Source: Aspidiotus rigidus (Eukaryota; Arthropoda; Insecta; Hemiptera; Diaspididae). Taken from it: DNA of 64,000 nucleotides. Positions 9,300 through 22,330 of this stretch are shown here, one piece after another. How positions within the stretch are numbered: position 1 is the first letter of the stretch; each line of letters begins with the position of its first letter. Position numbers and translations under genes: made by a program. The notes under the pieces are model-generated. The model ran no database searches. It saw only the letters and a program-made list of their open reading frames with translations, and was not told the origin of the DNA. The stretch spans positions 3,578,501 through 3,642,500 of the forward strand of contig JAVHKY010000012.1 of the NCBI GenBank assembly GCA_035079385.1, given 5' to 3'.

Positions 9300-11985
9300 C
9301 AGCAAATTTTTCAAAAAAAAAGACCCGTATAGAATAGGTTCCCAGTTAAGAATTTTTAAAGGGACTCTCGTTCGTAAATGTACTAAACCAAGTCGACTGA
9401 AAAGAGAATACATGATGAGAGCGAAATTTGTTGGTTAATCTTTATTTTAAAAAATCTTCAATAATACAACATTCATACTTCTACGGTAAGTCTTATAAGG
9501 CTTATCCGATCATTACAGATTTCACGAATAGACGTAAGTATAAAACTCGACGTACGAAGTTTAAGGGAGGTGTAAGTAAGCAAGTCGAATACCGATCATA
9601 TCGACAACACGCCAAAGAACATACTGTTGAGTCTGACAATGAAGGGATAGTTTTCTCATATCATTAGCGGTATTACGCTTGCGCGTACTTAGCGAGCTTT
9701 CTAAACGTTTTGATGGTTCGCTCACTTATTTCGGAAATTTTCATGATAATCGTCGGGTTCCCACAGTCAGTGTCAGTGTGCACATCGGCAATTGTTGCTG
9801 GGGAAGGCTTCATCGGGTATTCTGTATTCCGCGTTGCGTCTCGTCGAATGTGCAACCGCGTGATATTTTACGTAATTTTGAACGTACGTGAAGAGGGTGA
9901 TTATTTCATTATTGTGACTTCCCAAAGTTGAAGTGAAGTGTAAATTTTGGAGGTTTTCGGCGAAGAATAATTTTATTTAGGTACTATAAGTGCCAACCGA
10001 CCACTACATCATGATACATCAACGTATTTGTGCTTTTTTTAGCCAGTAGCTGTGAGATTCGTACAATTATGATATCTGATCAGGAGAAAGAATTATACAA
10101 CTCACGTAAGTTGAATAAGTTGATTCGAGAGCTTAAAAAATTAGTTTCAGCCCAATTTGCTCTTCGACAATATCCAATGCTTATAAAATTATCCTTTGCT
10201 TTGAACATTCGTACGTCTGACGGATATGAGGCTAAAACTATGTTTTGACCATTCAAGATTTGTATGAAATTGGTCTACAATAGAAAAGAAATTTAGTGAA
10301 ATTTAAAAAATTGATGACCAACATATCGCGTCCGAGAAAGTACACATATAAATTTTTAAAACTTTTATAGACAATAATTTACACGTTACGCTGGTTCGTC
10401 ATGTAAATACATACAACTTTATCACGGAAGAAATAAAATTTTTCCTGCGATCATAATTACAATCATGATCTCTTTAATCATTTTGGTAGACCTTAGACAT
10501 CAGGGTTCATGAAACTTTGCCACTCGCGATATACTTCTAGTTTCCTGTTAATATTTTCATCAAGAAATACAAAGATTCTGTTCATAATAATAAAGCTGGA
10601 AAATCAATAAACATCGACGACAAAATTGGAAGCGTAATCTTAATGACGCCAACGCATAAGTTTTGCCCTGATCACGTTGGCCCATTGACGCAGACAGTCC
10701 AAATCTTCGGGGAGAGGGTGTTGAGAAGGTCAAGTCGAGGATAGGAAGAAATAAATTATATAAATTAATACAAAAAAAAAAACACAGAAATTTCCTCCTC
10801 TGAAAAAAAGAGGAAAGATTAATTCCCAACACTCTCCTGTCATACTTCATTTTCTGTCACACTATCTTTCCGACAATGTATAATTTTTCCTTACTTCTAC
10901 ACCTCATATTTATGAACAGTGTTACAAGGGATATTTAGATGGACACTTTGCAAAATCATGTCTCATAAAACTCGAGTACGGTACTTGTCCCTGATCATAT
11001 ATACTTATTTATGGTAAATTGAAGCGTAGAATATTTCAAAACTGTTCGTCCTTTTAAGGGTGTTTGTAGTTTGAAATTTTTCTCTACTTTATTATGGTCA
11101 TTACTAATTAGTAATTATCAACCAGACGATAAAAAGATACTAACGACAGCAGACACGACACCTGATTTCTCTCAATCTGATCGATCGCGAAGATAAAACA
11201 ACAGTCGTTAGTTAGCATTTCTATTGGTAACTTTCCAGTGCAATAGCTCCTTTTCTACAATAGTTTTATGACGTAGTGATCCAACTTTTTTTACATTTTC
11301 AGGGCACTTCTTAACGTAAAATAGCGCAAGCGCAGTTCTCTCGACATACCATATACTCAGCACCACCATCTCCTTCCTCCAAACCATTCTGCAGATCTCT
11401 ACAATGAACTCCTTCATCTGTCACAATATCCGTTTGTCCTTAATTTCACTCACAACTTCACTCTGTCCAACATATCGACCTTAACGGCTACCTCCAAACT
11501 AAGAACGACACATTTTGCAGACAAAAATTGATATACAGTCCTATCGTCTCAGAAATATCTCTCTAATAACTAAATACCAATCTTTCCTACCTCCTTTGAC
11601 TTGTCCTCCTTCCTTTCCCCTTCAAACCCCAAGTGTTGACGAGGAAAAAAAATCAACATGAAAAGTAACCTAGATACTGTACACCCTAAACGACTCACTC
11701 ATTTATTCGAAGATGTTTCTTCCTTGATTTGTTCTCATTTTCCAACTATTCACGGATAGCCATTGAATTGGAAACATCAAAAAGGTGTGTAATATCATAT
11801 TCGAAGTCTAACAATGAACTTTGAAGTTTCATGAAAAAATTTAAGAATAACATATTGAGGGACGGTAGGAATAAAATCCGGAGTGAGAACTTCCCTCAGT
11901 CTCCTCTCACAACAGTATCTGAAGTACAAACTACATAAAAACACACAGGTTACTAGAGTCGAAATTTAATTAAAAAATTTATAAG
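9300..11985. other. No recognised gene
   Basis: Open frames of 60-96 codons occur (for example 9428-9667 on + and 10560-10850 on -). None has a recognisable domain, and none gains support from a convincing splice context. It may contain exons of a host gene that cannot be judged without transcripts. Confidence 0.4.
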
Positions 11986-11994
11986 CAAGCGCTT

Positions 11995-14130
11995 TCCGAT
12001 AAATATCCATCAACGGGCAAGAACATACTGACCGAAGTGAGTAAACCCGTAAAGAAAATAATAAATTGCAAAAGATTACATCATCATTCGAGTAATTTCT
12101 TGTAGACTGTATCAGCGAGGTATGAAGTAGGGATTTTCTCGTTTACTATAGGTGAGTAATTATAGACTGATTTGATTATTTCTATAGACTCCAGTGCGAT
12201 ACGTTTGTATTTAGAACGCTCCTCATGTAAGATGCGGACATTTTTAGGTCTAGGAAAAGGATGTCCAGGTGCCAGAAGATGTGCAGCAAAATTAGAGAGA
12301 TTGGGTTGACGCTAAGTTAATGCGTACCTAGGCTCGTTGAGTTTCGTTTTTAAGGGCCGACCTGTTTGTCCAATATATGAGAAGGGACATTCATCGCACT
12401 GGATTTTGTAAACACCACACTTTTCATCTGAGGGAATCGGGTCCTTAAGCTGAGCAAGGTGGTTCCTAAGGGTGTTTACATTGTAAAAAGCTGGTCTCAA
12501 ATGTGTGAGTTTTAGTAAACGAGAGAGGAGGGAGGAGATATTACCAAGGTAAGGGAGGCGGCGGATCCATTTTTCTTTTTTCAGATTCGTGTCTAGTGAG
12601 TTCTAGATACTAATTTCCTATGAATTAATTTATCAATGTTCAACTTTACATGATTGGTCTTCGATATGAGCTTAATAGTGTCCACTTCTTTTTTGGAGGC
12701 TTGAGGTTTGAGATGGATGGACACTAACCTATGAATCATATTGAGAAAGGGAGCATGCTTATGTGAGGGGGGGCCAAAAAAAAAGAGCCATCTATAGTTA
12801 TGTCAGTATAGGTAGGCTTTCTGAAAATCTCGAATTCGTGTTTGCCTTCATTTGGGGTGATAGAGAGGTCTAGAAAGTTGGTGGATTTACCGCCGACCTC
12901 GAGCGTGAATCTGATTCAGGGATATAAAGAGTTAATAAAGAGAAAACATTCCTGAAGTTGTCCATAGACACAGAACATTGTCAACATATCTATGCCAGTA
13001 CCCAATGTACTGTATAAGCATGCACTGGGAAGTGAAAAGATCTTTTTCAAACATATTCAAAAAAATTTCGGAATTCAGGGGAGCTAGTGGTGAGCCCGTA
13101 GGAAGACCATCAACAAATTGATACATTTTGTTTTGGAACTTACAGATATTGGGGAAGAGACACGTTCTTAGGAGCGAAATGAATTCCTCGGCAGCGGCGG
13201 GCGAAATAGTTGCCTCATTTAGTATCATATCAATACTTTCGAGGGTAGGGGCCAAAGGAACATTCGTAAATAAACCAGCGACATCAAATGAAACCAATGT
13301 GGAGTCAGGAGGAGGGACAAAATTAATTCCGTAGAATTCTTGACCGAAAATTCAGACACAAAGTCCGTACTCCACTGAAACCACAAGTTCAAATATTTCG
13401 CCAGTTTATATGTGGGGGAGGATATGAAAGAGACTATTGGTCTGACGGGAACTCCGTCTTTGTGGACTTTCGGTAGACCGTATAATCTAGGAGGAATGGG
13501 ATTCATGACCTTGAGAGATTCTTTTTTGGAGGGGGGTATTACGAAGTTACTCTCGGTGATACGCTTACGAACATTGGCATTGAATTTAGAAAAATTAAAA
13601 TCCATTTGAAGCTTGGCACTATTATTGGTCAAGAACTCTTCCACCTTCTTTTCGTACTCCCTTCGATCCAGGACAACGACCGAGTTACCTTTGTCTGCCT
13701 TGGACACCACCAGATCATTTGTTTTGATCTTCTCCCGTAGCTCTATTGGGGTGGATGAGATGACCTCTTGGCACTGGGTAGCTATTATCTCAACCTTCAT
13801 GTGCATCGATAAGTCGACGATCAAATAAGTCAAAGCTTTCTCTTCGGAGGGAGGAGGAAGGGCGATCTTCAAGCCTTTCTTCAGTAATTCCTCTTCATCT
13901 TCCTGGAACCTGGTTGTTGAAAGGTTGACCAGTCGAGGATAGAACTGCTGCTGAGGAAGTGTTGGAGGGGGGGGGGGGGGGTGCTTACGTCGGTAACACT
14001 CTTCTCATTAAACAGAGTCTCAATTTTTTTCTCCTTCTTAGCTTGGAGCTCCTTTTGGTGTTTAGAGCAATCCTCGTCTACCTTGTTTGACAAATGAAGA
14101 AGTACTTGTGGCGGCAGGCTGTCGGCCAAT
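11995..14130 (-). pseudogene. Decayed Penelope-like element (RT + GIY-YIG), minus strand
   Basis: Reading the minus strand from 14130 down: a charged N-terminal region (14129-13881), then 13872-13225 with the PLE hallmark block KADKGNSVVVL and LYGLPKVHKDGVPVRPIVSF. An RT core at 13297-12932 shows VSFDVAGLFTNVP, GLPTGSPLAP and a mutated catalytic box YVDNVL, where the second Asp of YVDD is Asn. A GIY-YIG nuclease start (GVYKIQCDECPFSYIGQTGR) lies at 12500-12312. The pieces sit in different frames and are broken by a poly(G) tract at about 13969-13980 and other indels, so the copy is dead. Its 3' end carries a degenerate hammerhead with the AGCGCT palindrome at about 12003-12010. Intact PLE polyproteins are 700-800 residues. 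Confidence 0.85.
11998..12035 (-). ncRNA. Degenerate hammerhead remnant at PLE 3' end
   Basis: The reverse complement reads CCCGTTGATGGATATTTATC then GGAAAGCGCTT. The AGCGCT palindromic stem III and a GAT-ATTT-ATC stem II are recognisable, but the CUGANGA and GAAA core spacing is disturbed. Not expected to cleave. Confidence 0.45.
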
Positions 14131-14139
14131 TCATGATAT

Positions 14140-16330
14140 CTGGAGTACTCTTAAAAATTTAAATCCTTCCCTTTTGAATGACTATTTTTGTTTCGCAGCA
14201 GACATCAAACGACCTACTCCAAATATCCGCTATTCAACTGTCAAATTGCCCAACAAGGAGAAATTTTGTGAAATATTTAAGCAATCATGTTCAACGATTG
14301 GGTTTGCTATTCTTGGTAGTCTTTCAGGGGTATCTTTCTCTGCCTAAAGGGACTTTTCAAGCCAATGGACCCTCTGTCATCGTAAAGTAGGAGAACAGAA
14401 CAACCCTCACTGCAGTTCAGAAGCATTCCTGCAAAATCCAGCACCTCCCCTCCCGTTGCCAATAGGATTGCCGGCCTTCATTATTGAATTTTATTCTTAA
14501 ATTTTTTCATTCAACTTCAAATTTCACTATTAGACTTCGGGTTTTATTATTACACATTTTTTTGAGGTTTGCACCTTATCGACCGTCGCGCCAAATTGTC
14601 CGTCCCAAAACCCACTTTTACTGTCCCTCAAGGAAAGTATACGAATCCACCCGAAGAAATATTACGCTAGTCTCATCACCAATTAGAAGTAAGAAAGCAG
14701 AAACACTGACAAAAGGCTTAGTTTGGACGGATCAAAGAAGTATGCTGAACAATTAAAATCTCCACTTAAAATTCGGTTGAAATAAAAAAAAAAACGAAGA
14801 TGAGTAAAAGCAAAGGACAGTTCAGAGAACGTCGTTCCCTCCCTGTGTCCTCTGCTTTTACTCACCTCTGTTAAAATGGATCGCGCATTTAAGGAGTCCA
14901 TACTTTTCAAGAAAACACTTTTGGTTGAATGTGGTTCATTTATTGGAAGACGGGCACACACCAAACGGAACTATGGGAGCAAGACCAGGAGAACATTTGT
15001 GAAAAAATTGAACTCCGAAACAACGTAGAATGGAAATTATGGAAAACAGTGAATAAAATGCGGGCATAGTCGAGCAAACCCAAATGGGCGCCAGAGGACG
15101 ATCCAAAATTCGATTGTAAGTGGATTCGGGATGAAGACCATCTTTCAACTGTCCATCAGCACAAGCGAATATAGGTATAGACGACCTTTGGGAAATCACG
15201 ATGATATAGCCTCGGGGTCGCCTTCATTAACTGTGTTAATATTTTCAAAATTTTTCAAAATCCCTTCACTCAATTTTCAAAAATTTGAAAAAAAAAAAAC
15301 TAAGGGGAACGTCGCCTACTGCCTATATAACCCCTTGGTGTTTTTTTGCGGAAAAAAAATTTTTGATCTGTAATTGCTTTTCATCTGAGCTCATCTGAAT
15401 TCCCCGTCAATTTTCATTCTAATAAGACTCATTTTCTGGCAAAGTTGAGTTTTTGGTCGGTATTTCTAAAGAATGTAGTACCGCCAAAACTACTGAATTG
15501 TTTTAAATGATTTTTCAAAGCATATGTAGTTTCTTGTTTCGATTGAATCAAGAAACAGCGACATGTTTTTCATAGATAAAGTAGCCTACATATAGTGGAG
15601 GATTTTTAAATTTCAACTCACTGATTCTGATGCTGGTAAATAGAGCTACATAGAAAACTTGGTACTGATACGAATGAACCAATTTTTGTGTGGCATCACG
15701 TCAATGAGAAAAAAGCACACTTTCTGCATTTGGGCCAGTCAGCTTAGTATTGCTAACAAAAATTAAGGGGCAATGTGGGTGACGGGCATTTCACTATTGA
15801 TTTTTTTTTTTTTTTAATAAAAAATTCATTTCCGCATAATACGATTTCCCGCCTAAGACAATTTTTCCGAATGCTCCCTTGAAGAGCGTATTAAACGAAT
15901 TTTACTCTTCTTTTTCAGAGGATAGCAAAACTTGCGGGTTACTGGCTGATATCTGAATTTTCTTAACTGGGCTTCTCGGAAAACCGCCACAGTTTTTGTC
16001 GTCATCAGTGACCTTGACTTACGGCCTGGCATACAGTACACTAAGCTACACCAGGCCTACGCAAGACTAGTTATACTAGGTGTCTGATTTTGTAACTCGT
16101 TCCATACTGTGCTTATACTGGGCCTATCATGGCCTTGTACAAAACCAAAAGCAATGAGTACATCTATCAGCACTTCAGCTAGTTCGTATAACAAACAGTA
16201 ACGAGGAGACCCTGACTCTTTTTGACTGGCACTACTTCTGGGAAAATCTTCACAAAATACCGTCACAGTTTTTGTCGTGCTTCATGACGTCAGTTCAGTT
16301 CAGGAAGTTCAACGTTCACGTACGCTGTCG
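14140..16330. other. No recognised gene; unassigned coding-like remnant at 14140-14345
   Basis: A short frame at 14087-14347 (+) encodes a peptide with the stretch LPNKEKFCEIFKQSCST that I cannot assign; it may be a transposon remnant. Two related short segments (ACCGCCACAGTTTTTGTCGT near 15983 and ACCGTCACAGTTTTTGTCGT near 16259) suggest repeat debris. Nothing else is supported. Confidence 0.35.
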
Positions 16331-16941
16331 CCTATGTGTATTTTAACAGGGAACCTGTTTTATGGGGGGCTATTTGAGAAATCTGCCGTGCGCCGTGCGC
16401 CGTCCGCCGTCCAGCGAAAAACTTAGAAAAAATGACGGCTTCCTTAACGAAGTTAAACGAGGAACGCAGGGAACCTGTTTTATGATTCGAATGAGATTTG
16501 GTATTGAAAATTCAAGGAAGCCTAGATCATATATAGCTCGACAGTCGAAATTTTTCTAAGTCCCTCTCCTATCATATATAGCTCGAGAGTCGAAATTTTT
16601 TCTAAGTCCCCCTCCTATCATATATAGCTCGAGAGTCGAAATTTTTCCAAGTCCCCCTCCTATCATATATAGCTCGAGAGTCGAAATTTTTTCTAAGTCC
16701 CCCTTCTATCATATATAGCTCGAGAGTCGAAATTTTAACAGGGAACCTGTTTTATGGGGGGCTATTTGAGAAATCTGCCGTCCGCCGTCCGCCGTCCGCC
16801 GTCCAGCGAAAAACTTAGAAAAATTTCGACTCTCGAGCTATATATGATAGGAGGGGGACTTGGAAAAATTTCGACTCTCGAGCTATATATGATAGAAGGA
16901 GGACTTGGAAAAATTTCGACTCTCGAGCTATATATGATAGG

Positions 16942-17114
16942 CAGGGGAGCCGTGATCCCCCTGGTCCAATGAAGAAACCCCCCTCAAATTTCAACTTCTT
17001 ATAGCTAAAAAAAAAGAAAAAAAAATTGATGTGCCCCCCCCCCCCAAAAAAAAAAAAAAAAAAAAAACGATTAAGAAGAATCATCTTCATGAAAATGGCC
17101 TCACGACACCCCTG
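16942..17114. mobile_element. hAT-like MITE inside the minisatellite
   Basis: 173 bp bounded by CAGGGGAGCCGTGA at the left and TCACGACACCCCTG at the right, an 18-bp-class inverted repeat with a few mismatches. The interior is A-, C- and G-homopolymer rich. It sits inside a 45-bp repeat block. A clear 8-bp target duplication is not visible. The right end of a related element is at 56310-56327. Confidence 0.6.
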
Positions 17115-17334
17115 CAAGGAGAGGGACTTAGAAAAAATTTCGACTCTCGAGCTATAGATGATAGGAGGGGGGACTTAGAAAAAATTCGACTCTCGCGCCA
17201 TATATGATAGGAGAGGGACTTGGAAAAAATTTCGAATCTGAAGCTATATATGATAGAAGAGGGACTTGGAAAACTTTTGACTCTCGAGCTATATATGATA
17301 GGGGACAAATTTTCCCAAGTCTCCCTCCTATCAT

Positions 17335-19110
17335 AAATAGCTCCAGATTTCAGAAAAACGGACATTCAAACTACATTATACTAGGCTTATTTTACGTCTA
17401 GGCCTTCTTTATACTAGCTTTATCTAGGTCTAGGCTTCCTTGAATTTTCAATACCAAATCCTATTTGACTCATAAAACAGGTTCCCTGCGTTCCTCGTTT
17501 AACTTCGTTAAGGAAGCCGTCGTTTTTCTAAGTCCGCCTTCTATCATATATAGCTCGAGAGTCGAAATTTTTCTAAGTCCCCCTCCTATCATATATAGCT
17601 CGAGAGTCGAGATTTTTCTAAGTCCCCCTCCTATCATCTTTAGCTCGAGAGTCGAAATTTTTCTAAGTTCCCCTCCTATCATCTATAGCTCGAGAGTCGA
17701 AATTTTTTCTAAGTCCCCCTCCTATCATATATAGGTCGAGAGTCGAAATTTTTCCAAGTCCCTCTCCTATCATATATGGCTCGAGGGTCGAAATTTTTCT
17801 AAGTTTTTCGCTGGACGGCGCACGGCGGGCGGCAGATTTCTCAAATAGCCCCCCATAAAACAGGTTCCCTGTTAAAATTTCGACCCTCGAGCCATATATG
17901 ATAGGAGAAGGACTTAGAAAAATTTCGACTTTCGAGCTATATATGATAGGAGAGGGACTTAGAAAAATTTCGACTCTCGAGCTATATATGATAGGAGAAG
18001 GACTTAGAAAAATTTCGACTTTCGAGCTATATATGATAGAAGGGGGACTTAGAAAAATTTCGACTCTCGAGCTATATATGATAGGAGGGGGACTTGGAAG
18101 AATTTCGACTCTCGAGCCATATATGATAGAAGGGGGACTTAGAAAAATTTCGACTCTCGAGCCATATATGATAGGAGGGGGACTTAGAAAAATTTCGACT
18201 CTCGAGCTATATATGATAGAAGGGGGACTTGGAAAACTTTTGACTCTCGAGCTATATATGATAGGGGACAAATTTTCCCAAGTCTCCCTCCTATCATAAA
18301 TAGCTCGAGATTTCAGAAAAACGGACATTCAAACTACATTATACTAGGCTTATTTTACGTCTAGGCCTTCTTTATACTAGCTTTATCTAGGTCTAGGCTT
18401 CCTTGAATTTTCAATACCAAATCCTATTTGACTCATAAAACAGGTTCCCTGCGTTCCTCGTTTAACTTCGTTAAGGAAGCCGTCGTTTTTCTAAGTCCCT
18501 CTCCTATCATATATGGCTCGAGAGTCGAAATTTTTCTAAGTCCCCCTTCTATCATATATAGCTCGAGAGTCGAAATTTTTCTAAGTCCCCCTCCTATCAT
18601 ATATAGCTCGAGAGTCGAGATTTTTCTAAGTCCCCCTCCTATCATCTTTAGCTCGAGAGTCGAAATTTTTCTAAGTTCCCCTCCTATCATCTATAGCTCG
18701 AGAGTCGAAATTTTTCCAAGTCCCCCTCCTATCATCTATAGCTCGAGAGTCGAAATTTTTCTAAGTTCCCCTCCTATCATCTATAGCTCGAGAGTCGAAA
18801 TTTTTCTAAGTTCCCCTCCTATCATCTATAGCTCGAGAGTCGAAATTTTTTCTAAGTCCCCCTCCTATCATATATAGGTCGAGAGTCGAAATTTTTCTAA
18901 GTTCCCCTCCTATCATCTATAGCTCGAGAGTCGAAATTTTTTCTAAGTCCCCCTCCTATCATATATAGGTCGAGAGTCGAAATTTTTCCAAGTCCCTCTC
19001 CTATCATATATGGCTCGAGGGTCGAAATTTTTCTAAGTTTTTCGCTGGACGGCGCACGGCGGCCGGCGCACGGCGGGCGGCAGATTTCTCAAATAGCCCC
19101 CATAAAACAG
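17335..19110. repeat. Higher-order duplication (~960 bp) of a minisatellite cassette
   Basis: The segment from about 17340 (AGATTTCAGAAAAACGGACA, then TTTACGTCTAGGCC, then CATAAAACAGGTTCCCTG) recurs nearly identically from about 18300, an offset of about 960 bp. A third, diverged version of its end lies at 19350-19485. The second copy has gained extra 45-bp units. Confidence 0.85.
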
Positions 19111-19789
19111 GTTCCCTGTTAAAATTTCGACCCTCGAGCCATATATGATAGGAGAAGGACTTAGAAAAATTTCGACTTTCGAGCTATATATGATAGAAGG
19201 GGGACTTAGAAAAATTTCGACTCTCGAGCTATATATGATAGGAGGGGGACTTGAAAAAATTTCGACTCTCGAGCCATATATGATAGGAGGGGGACTTAGA
19301 AAAAATTTCGACTCTCGAGCCATATATGATAGGAGGGGGACTTAGAAAAATTTGGAGTTGGTCTAGGCCTTCTTTTTACTACCTTTCTCCAAATCTAGGC
19401 TTCCTTGAATTTTCAATACCAAATCTCATTCGAATCATAAAACAGGTTCCCTGCGTTCCTCGTTTAACTTCGTTAAGGAAGCCGTAATTTTGTATTATGC
19501 ATCTAAATTAGATATTTTATCAATTTCTGAGTAATTGCTGGGATTATATTCAACATATCATCGCTGTCTGTGTAACTGCTGGAATAATATTCAATAAAAA
19601 TCGTAGTATTTCTCATCCGGTACGTCAACCTAATTTATTTACAGATCAAGTTCAACACATTATCCGGGTTGATGTACGGGGCGTGATTGGTTTTCTTGTA
19701 TTAGTCGGAAATTGTCTGGGTAACTGCAATCTTGGAGAGGGGAGTTATGGTAGCTCAAAATTTTTTCTTTTTCTTTTTTTTTAACAAGA

Positions 19790-20260
19790 AACCTGTTCTA
19801 TGGGGAGCTTTTTGAAAATTTTGGCGCGCGCCGTGCGTCGTCCAACAAAAAACTTGAAAAAATTTCGACTCTCGAGCACCTTCCTATTTCTAAGTCCCAC
19901 TTAAATATCATATATAGCTCGAGAGTCGAAATTTTTCCAAGTCCCCCTCCTGTCATACATAGCTCGGAGGTCGGAATTTTTCCAAGTCCCTTCATCTTAT
20001 TATACAGCTAGAGATTCAAAATTCCCCTCCTATCATACACATATGGCTCGAGAGTTGAAATTTTTTCAAGCCCCCCTCCTATCACAATATATAGCTCGAG
20101 AGTCGAGATAAATTTAGACTCTCAAACTATATTATACTAGGCTTATAGCAGGTCCAGGGCTTTATCTTGGTCTATGCTTCCTTCTATTCTCGAAACCAAA
20201 TCCCGTATGACTCATAGAACAGGTTCCCTGCGTTCCTCGTTTAACTTCGTTGAGGAAATC
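19790..20260. repeat. Diverged 45-bp minisatellite units and edge sequence
   Basis: Starts with AACAAGAAACCTGTTCTATGG and contains four or five diverged units with CTCGAGAGTCGAAATTTTT between about 19860 and 20110. It ends with AACAGGTTCCCTGCGTTCCT near 20218. The block has the same spacer-repeat-spacer layout as the main array. Confidence 0.75.
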
Positions 20261-20269
20261 GTCGTTCTT

Positions 20270-21950
20270 ATCTTCTCTTCCTCCTGTTTGGTCCGTTCAT
20301 CTGAAGAAATGTATCTTCCTCCTGTCCCCAATTTGTCCCATGAAGAGACTTTTGCTCTCTGAGCTAATTGGACAGAGTACTGGCTTGTGATGGAACTTTG
20401 TTTCATCACACAAAGGAGAAAAATTTTTCAAGGGTTGAAAAATTAAGCTTTCAGGAAACTTCATAAATCTAGGGCTATGTACATTTTCGACGATGATGAT
20501 AATAATAATAATATCTAGGACGCGAACAGAATGCACACATACATAAGTAGGTTGTCGGAAGCAAATTGAAGAAGCCTGCGAGACAAATTGCTCAAAACTT
20601 CATTTTTCACCAAACTCGTACAAGACGAAATAAAAAAAATTAAATTTGCGCACGTTCTATAGTTCGCAGCACGATCCGTCCTCCCCAATCCGAATTTGCT
20701 CGCTATAAGCATTCGTCCGCTATCATTATCTTTTCACTATACACTTTAACGGAATTACGAGGATATGTTTAGAAAATTAAAATTCCTCCATCCTGAGGTT
20801 CAGGAAGAAATTCATTCAATATTTTTCCTTTTTCCGACTCGTACGAATGAAACCTCAATGTATTCTCTTCGTTATCCTCACATACGGCAATTTTTACCCG
20901 TTTAAATTCAATTCATTTCTCGCAACTCATAGTTTGACACCCACGAAAATATAAACGCGGGTGACGCTGAACTCAAATAAATTTACACTGTCGAATTTCT
21001 ATTATTTTTCGTCTTGGGGGCGTATTTGATGAATCGTTTTCGTCGTTTTTAATTCAGTCAAATTTGAAGATAATATAATACTCCTTTTATTGCGCACATC
21101 TGAGGCTCATTTTCTTTGTTTCTGCCCTTGGAATTCTTTTCAAGAGGAAAATACGTAGAGGCATTCGAATTCTTTAATAAGTACAATGCGTAGCCATTCG
21201 AACGATGAGTTTCTCGGCAGGAAAATCTGCAGATTGGACCTGAGGAATTTTCGTTCGATGACACACATGACAAAAAAAAAAGTCGCATAAAATCACCACA
21301 TGGGACAGGATTGTGGTCAAAATTTACGTAAAAACGAGTATGAACCTAGTTTCTATTACTAATTTTTTCATCAACCAAAAATAATCAGTGCGAAATTCTT
21401 AAGGCAATTTATTCTGAGATTCAAGACTGATATTACACACAGCGGTAAATTCTGATATTCACTGTGATACCCGCAATAAAGTGTTTTCATTAATTGCTGT
21501 CTCAGTTTTTCAACGTCCAGAGAAAATGAAGAGAGAAAAAAAAAACGCTAACCTTACAAACGCGATTTGTTGCAAAATTTAACGTTCTTTTTCCCATTGG
21601 TACAGTGGTGGTTTACACAAGGGCACAAACAAGGCTTTGTAGAGCATTGGGGTTGTAAATTTCACGAAGAAGATGAATTTGTCTGGATTCTCTTAGTAAC
21701 AAGAACAAGTAAATTGTCTACTTTTTCTAGTCCGTTACATTCTGTTCTCATTCTATCGAGAATTTCTTTAGAGACTTTCGCCGCAAGCAGACATTTCGGT
21801 TGAGTTTTCAACAAACGAGGACAAAGTTAAAAAATGTACTAAACTCGAGCACATTACATAAAAGTTGGTTTTGCAGTACATCTGCAGTTTGCTTCTACAG
21901 GTGAAACCCAAAAATATTTCTCTCTCATATTTCGGGGTCGAATATTTAAA
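20270..21950. other. No recognised gene
   Basis: Short open frames only, with no recognisable domain or transposon ends. AT-rich unique-looking sequence. Confidence 0.4.
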
Positions 21951-21957
21951 CCTAATT

Positions 21958-22330
21958 TTATCAGGTAACCTGTTTTATCAAGGCGTTTTTCGGAAAAAAC
22001 GTCCGCCATCTGGTTGGCCTGCAAAAGCTCGGACCTCGACAATTTACTGAATCCCCCTCCTATCATATATAGCTTGGAGGACAGGGCCTGTGACGTCACA
22101 ATCTGATGACGTCATGGATCATCTTTTTTTCTCAGTCCCCTCCAATCATGTATAGCTTGGGCGGGGCCCGTGACGTCACAGTTTGATGACTTCATAAATC
22201 AGTTTTTTTTTCAAGTTCTCCTCCTATTATCGAGCCTGTGACATCACAATTTGATGACGTCGTAGGTCAGCCGTGTGACGTCACAATCTACATTTTTCAG
22301 ATCCCCGATCCCCATAAAACAGGTCCCTAC
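21958..22330. repeat. TGACGTCA-rich repeat block
   Basis: Bounded by CAGGTAACCTGTTTTATCAA at the left and CCCATAAAACAGGTCCCTAC at the right, an imperfect inverted pair. Inside are about three diverged units, each with GTGACGTCACA and TGATGACGTCA-like palindromes, alternating with TCCTATCATATATAGCTTGG pieces of the 45-bp family. Confidence 0.7.

Larger units (their letters stand above)
16340..19365. repeat. 45-bp minisatellite array with alternating inverted blocks
   Basis: The unit is about 45 bp: CCCCCTCCTATCATATATAG, then CTCGAGAGTCGAAATTTTTC, then TAAGT. Forward blocks lie at about 16520-16735, 17310-17335, 17530-17800 and 18490-19040. Inverted blocks lie at about 16815-16945, 17120-17305, 17880-18270 and 19130-19360. 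The turn-around points at about 16736-16815, 17800-17880 and 19040-19130 carry a spacer with AACAGGGAACCTGTTTTATG and a GCCGTCCGCCGTCC-like run. Because 45 nt is 15 codons, several frames stay open on both strands and produce fake 15-residue peptide repeats. Confidence 0.93.

Noticed and set aside
9428..10248. Several 60-80 codon frames as small genes
   Set aside because: No conserved motif, no convincing splice or promoter signal, and overlapping frames on both strands; evidence too weak to call.
15985..16020. CTGATGA on the minus strand near 16005 as a hammerhead
   Set aside because: No GAAA at a suitable distance and no flanking stem; chance match.
17663..18328. Long open frames with 15-residue peptide repeats (also 17898-18299 and 18428-18877)
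   Set aside because: They are the 45-bp minisatellite read in frame; frames stay open on both strands because 45 is divisible by 3. No start context, no composition typical of a protein.
16520..19365. Regularly spaced repeats considered as a CRISPR array
   Set aside because: The units are contiguous with no unique spacers, switch orientation, lie in eukaryotic transposon-rich DNA, and have no cas genes nearby.
22095..22115. CTGATGA at about 22104 as a hammerhead
   Set aside because: Part of a TGATGACGTCAT palindrome with no GAAA or stems.
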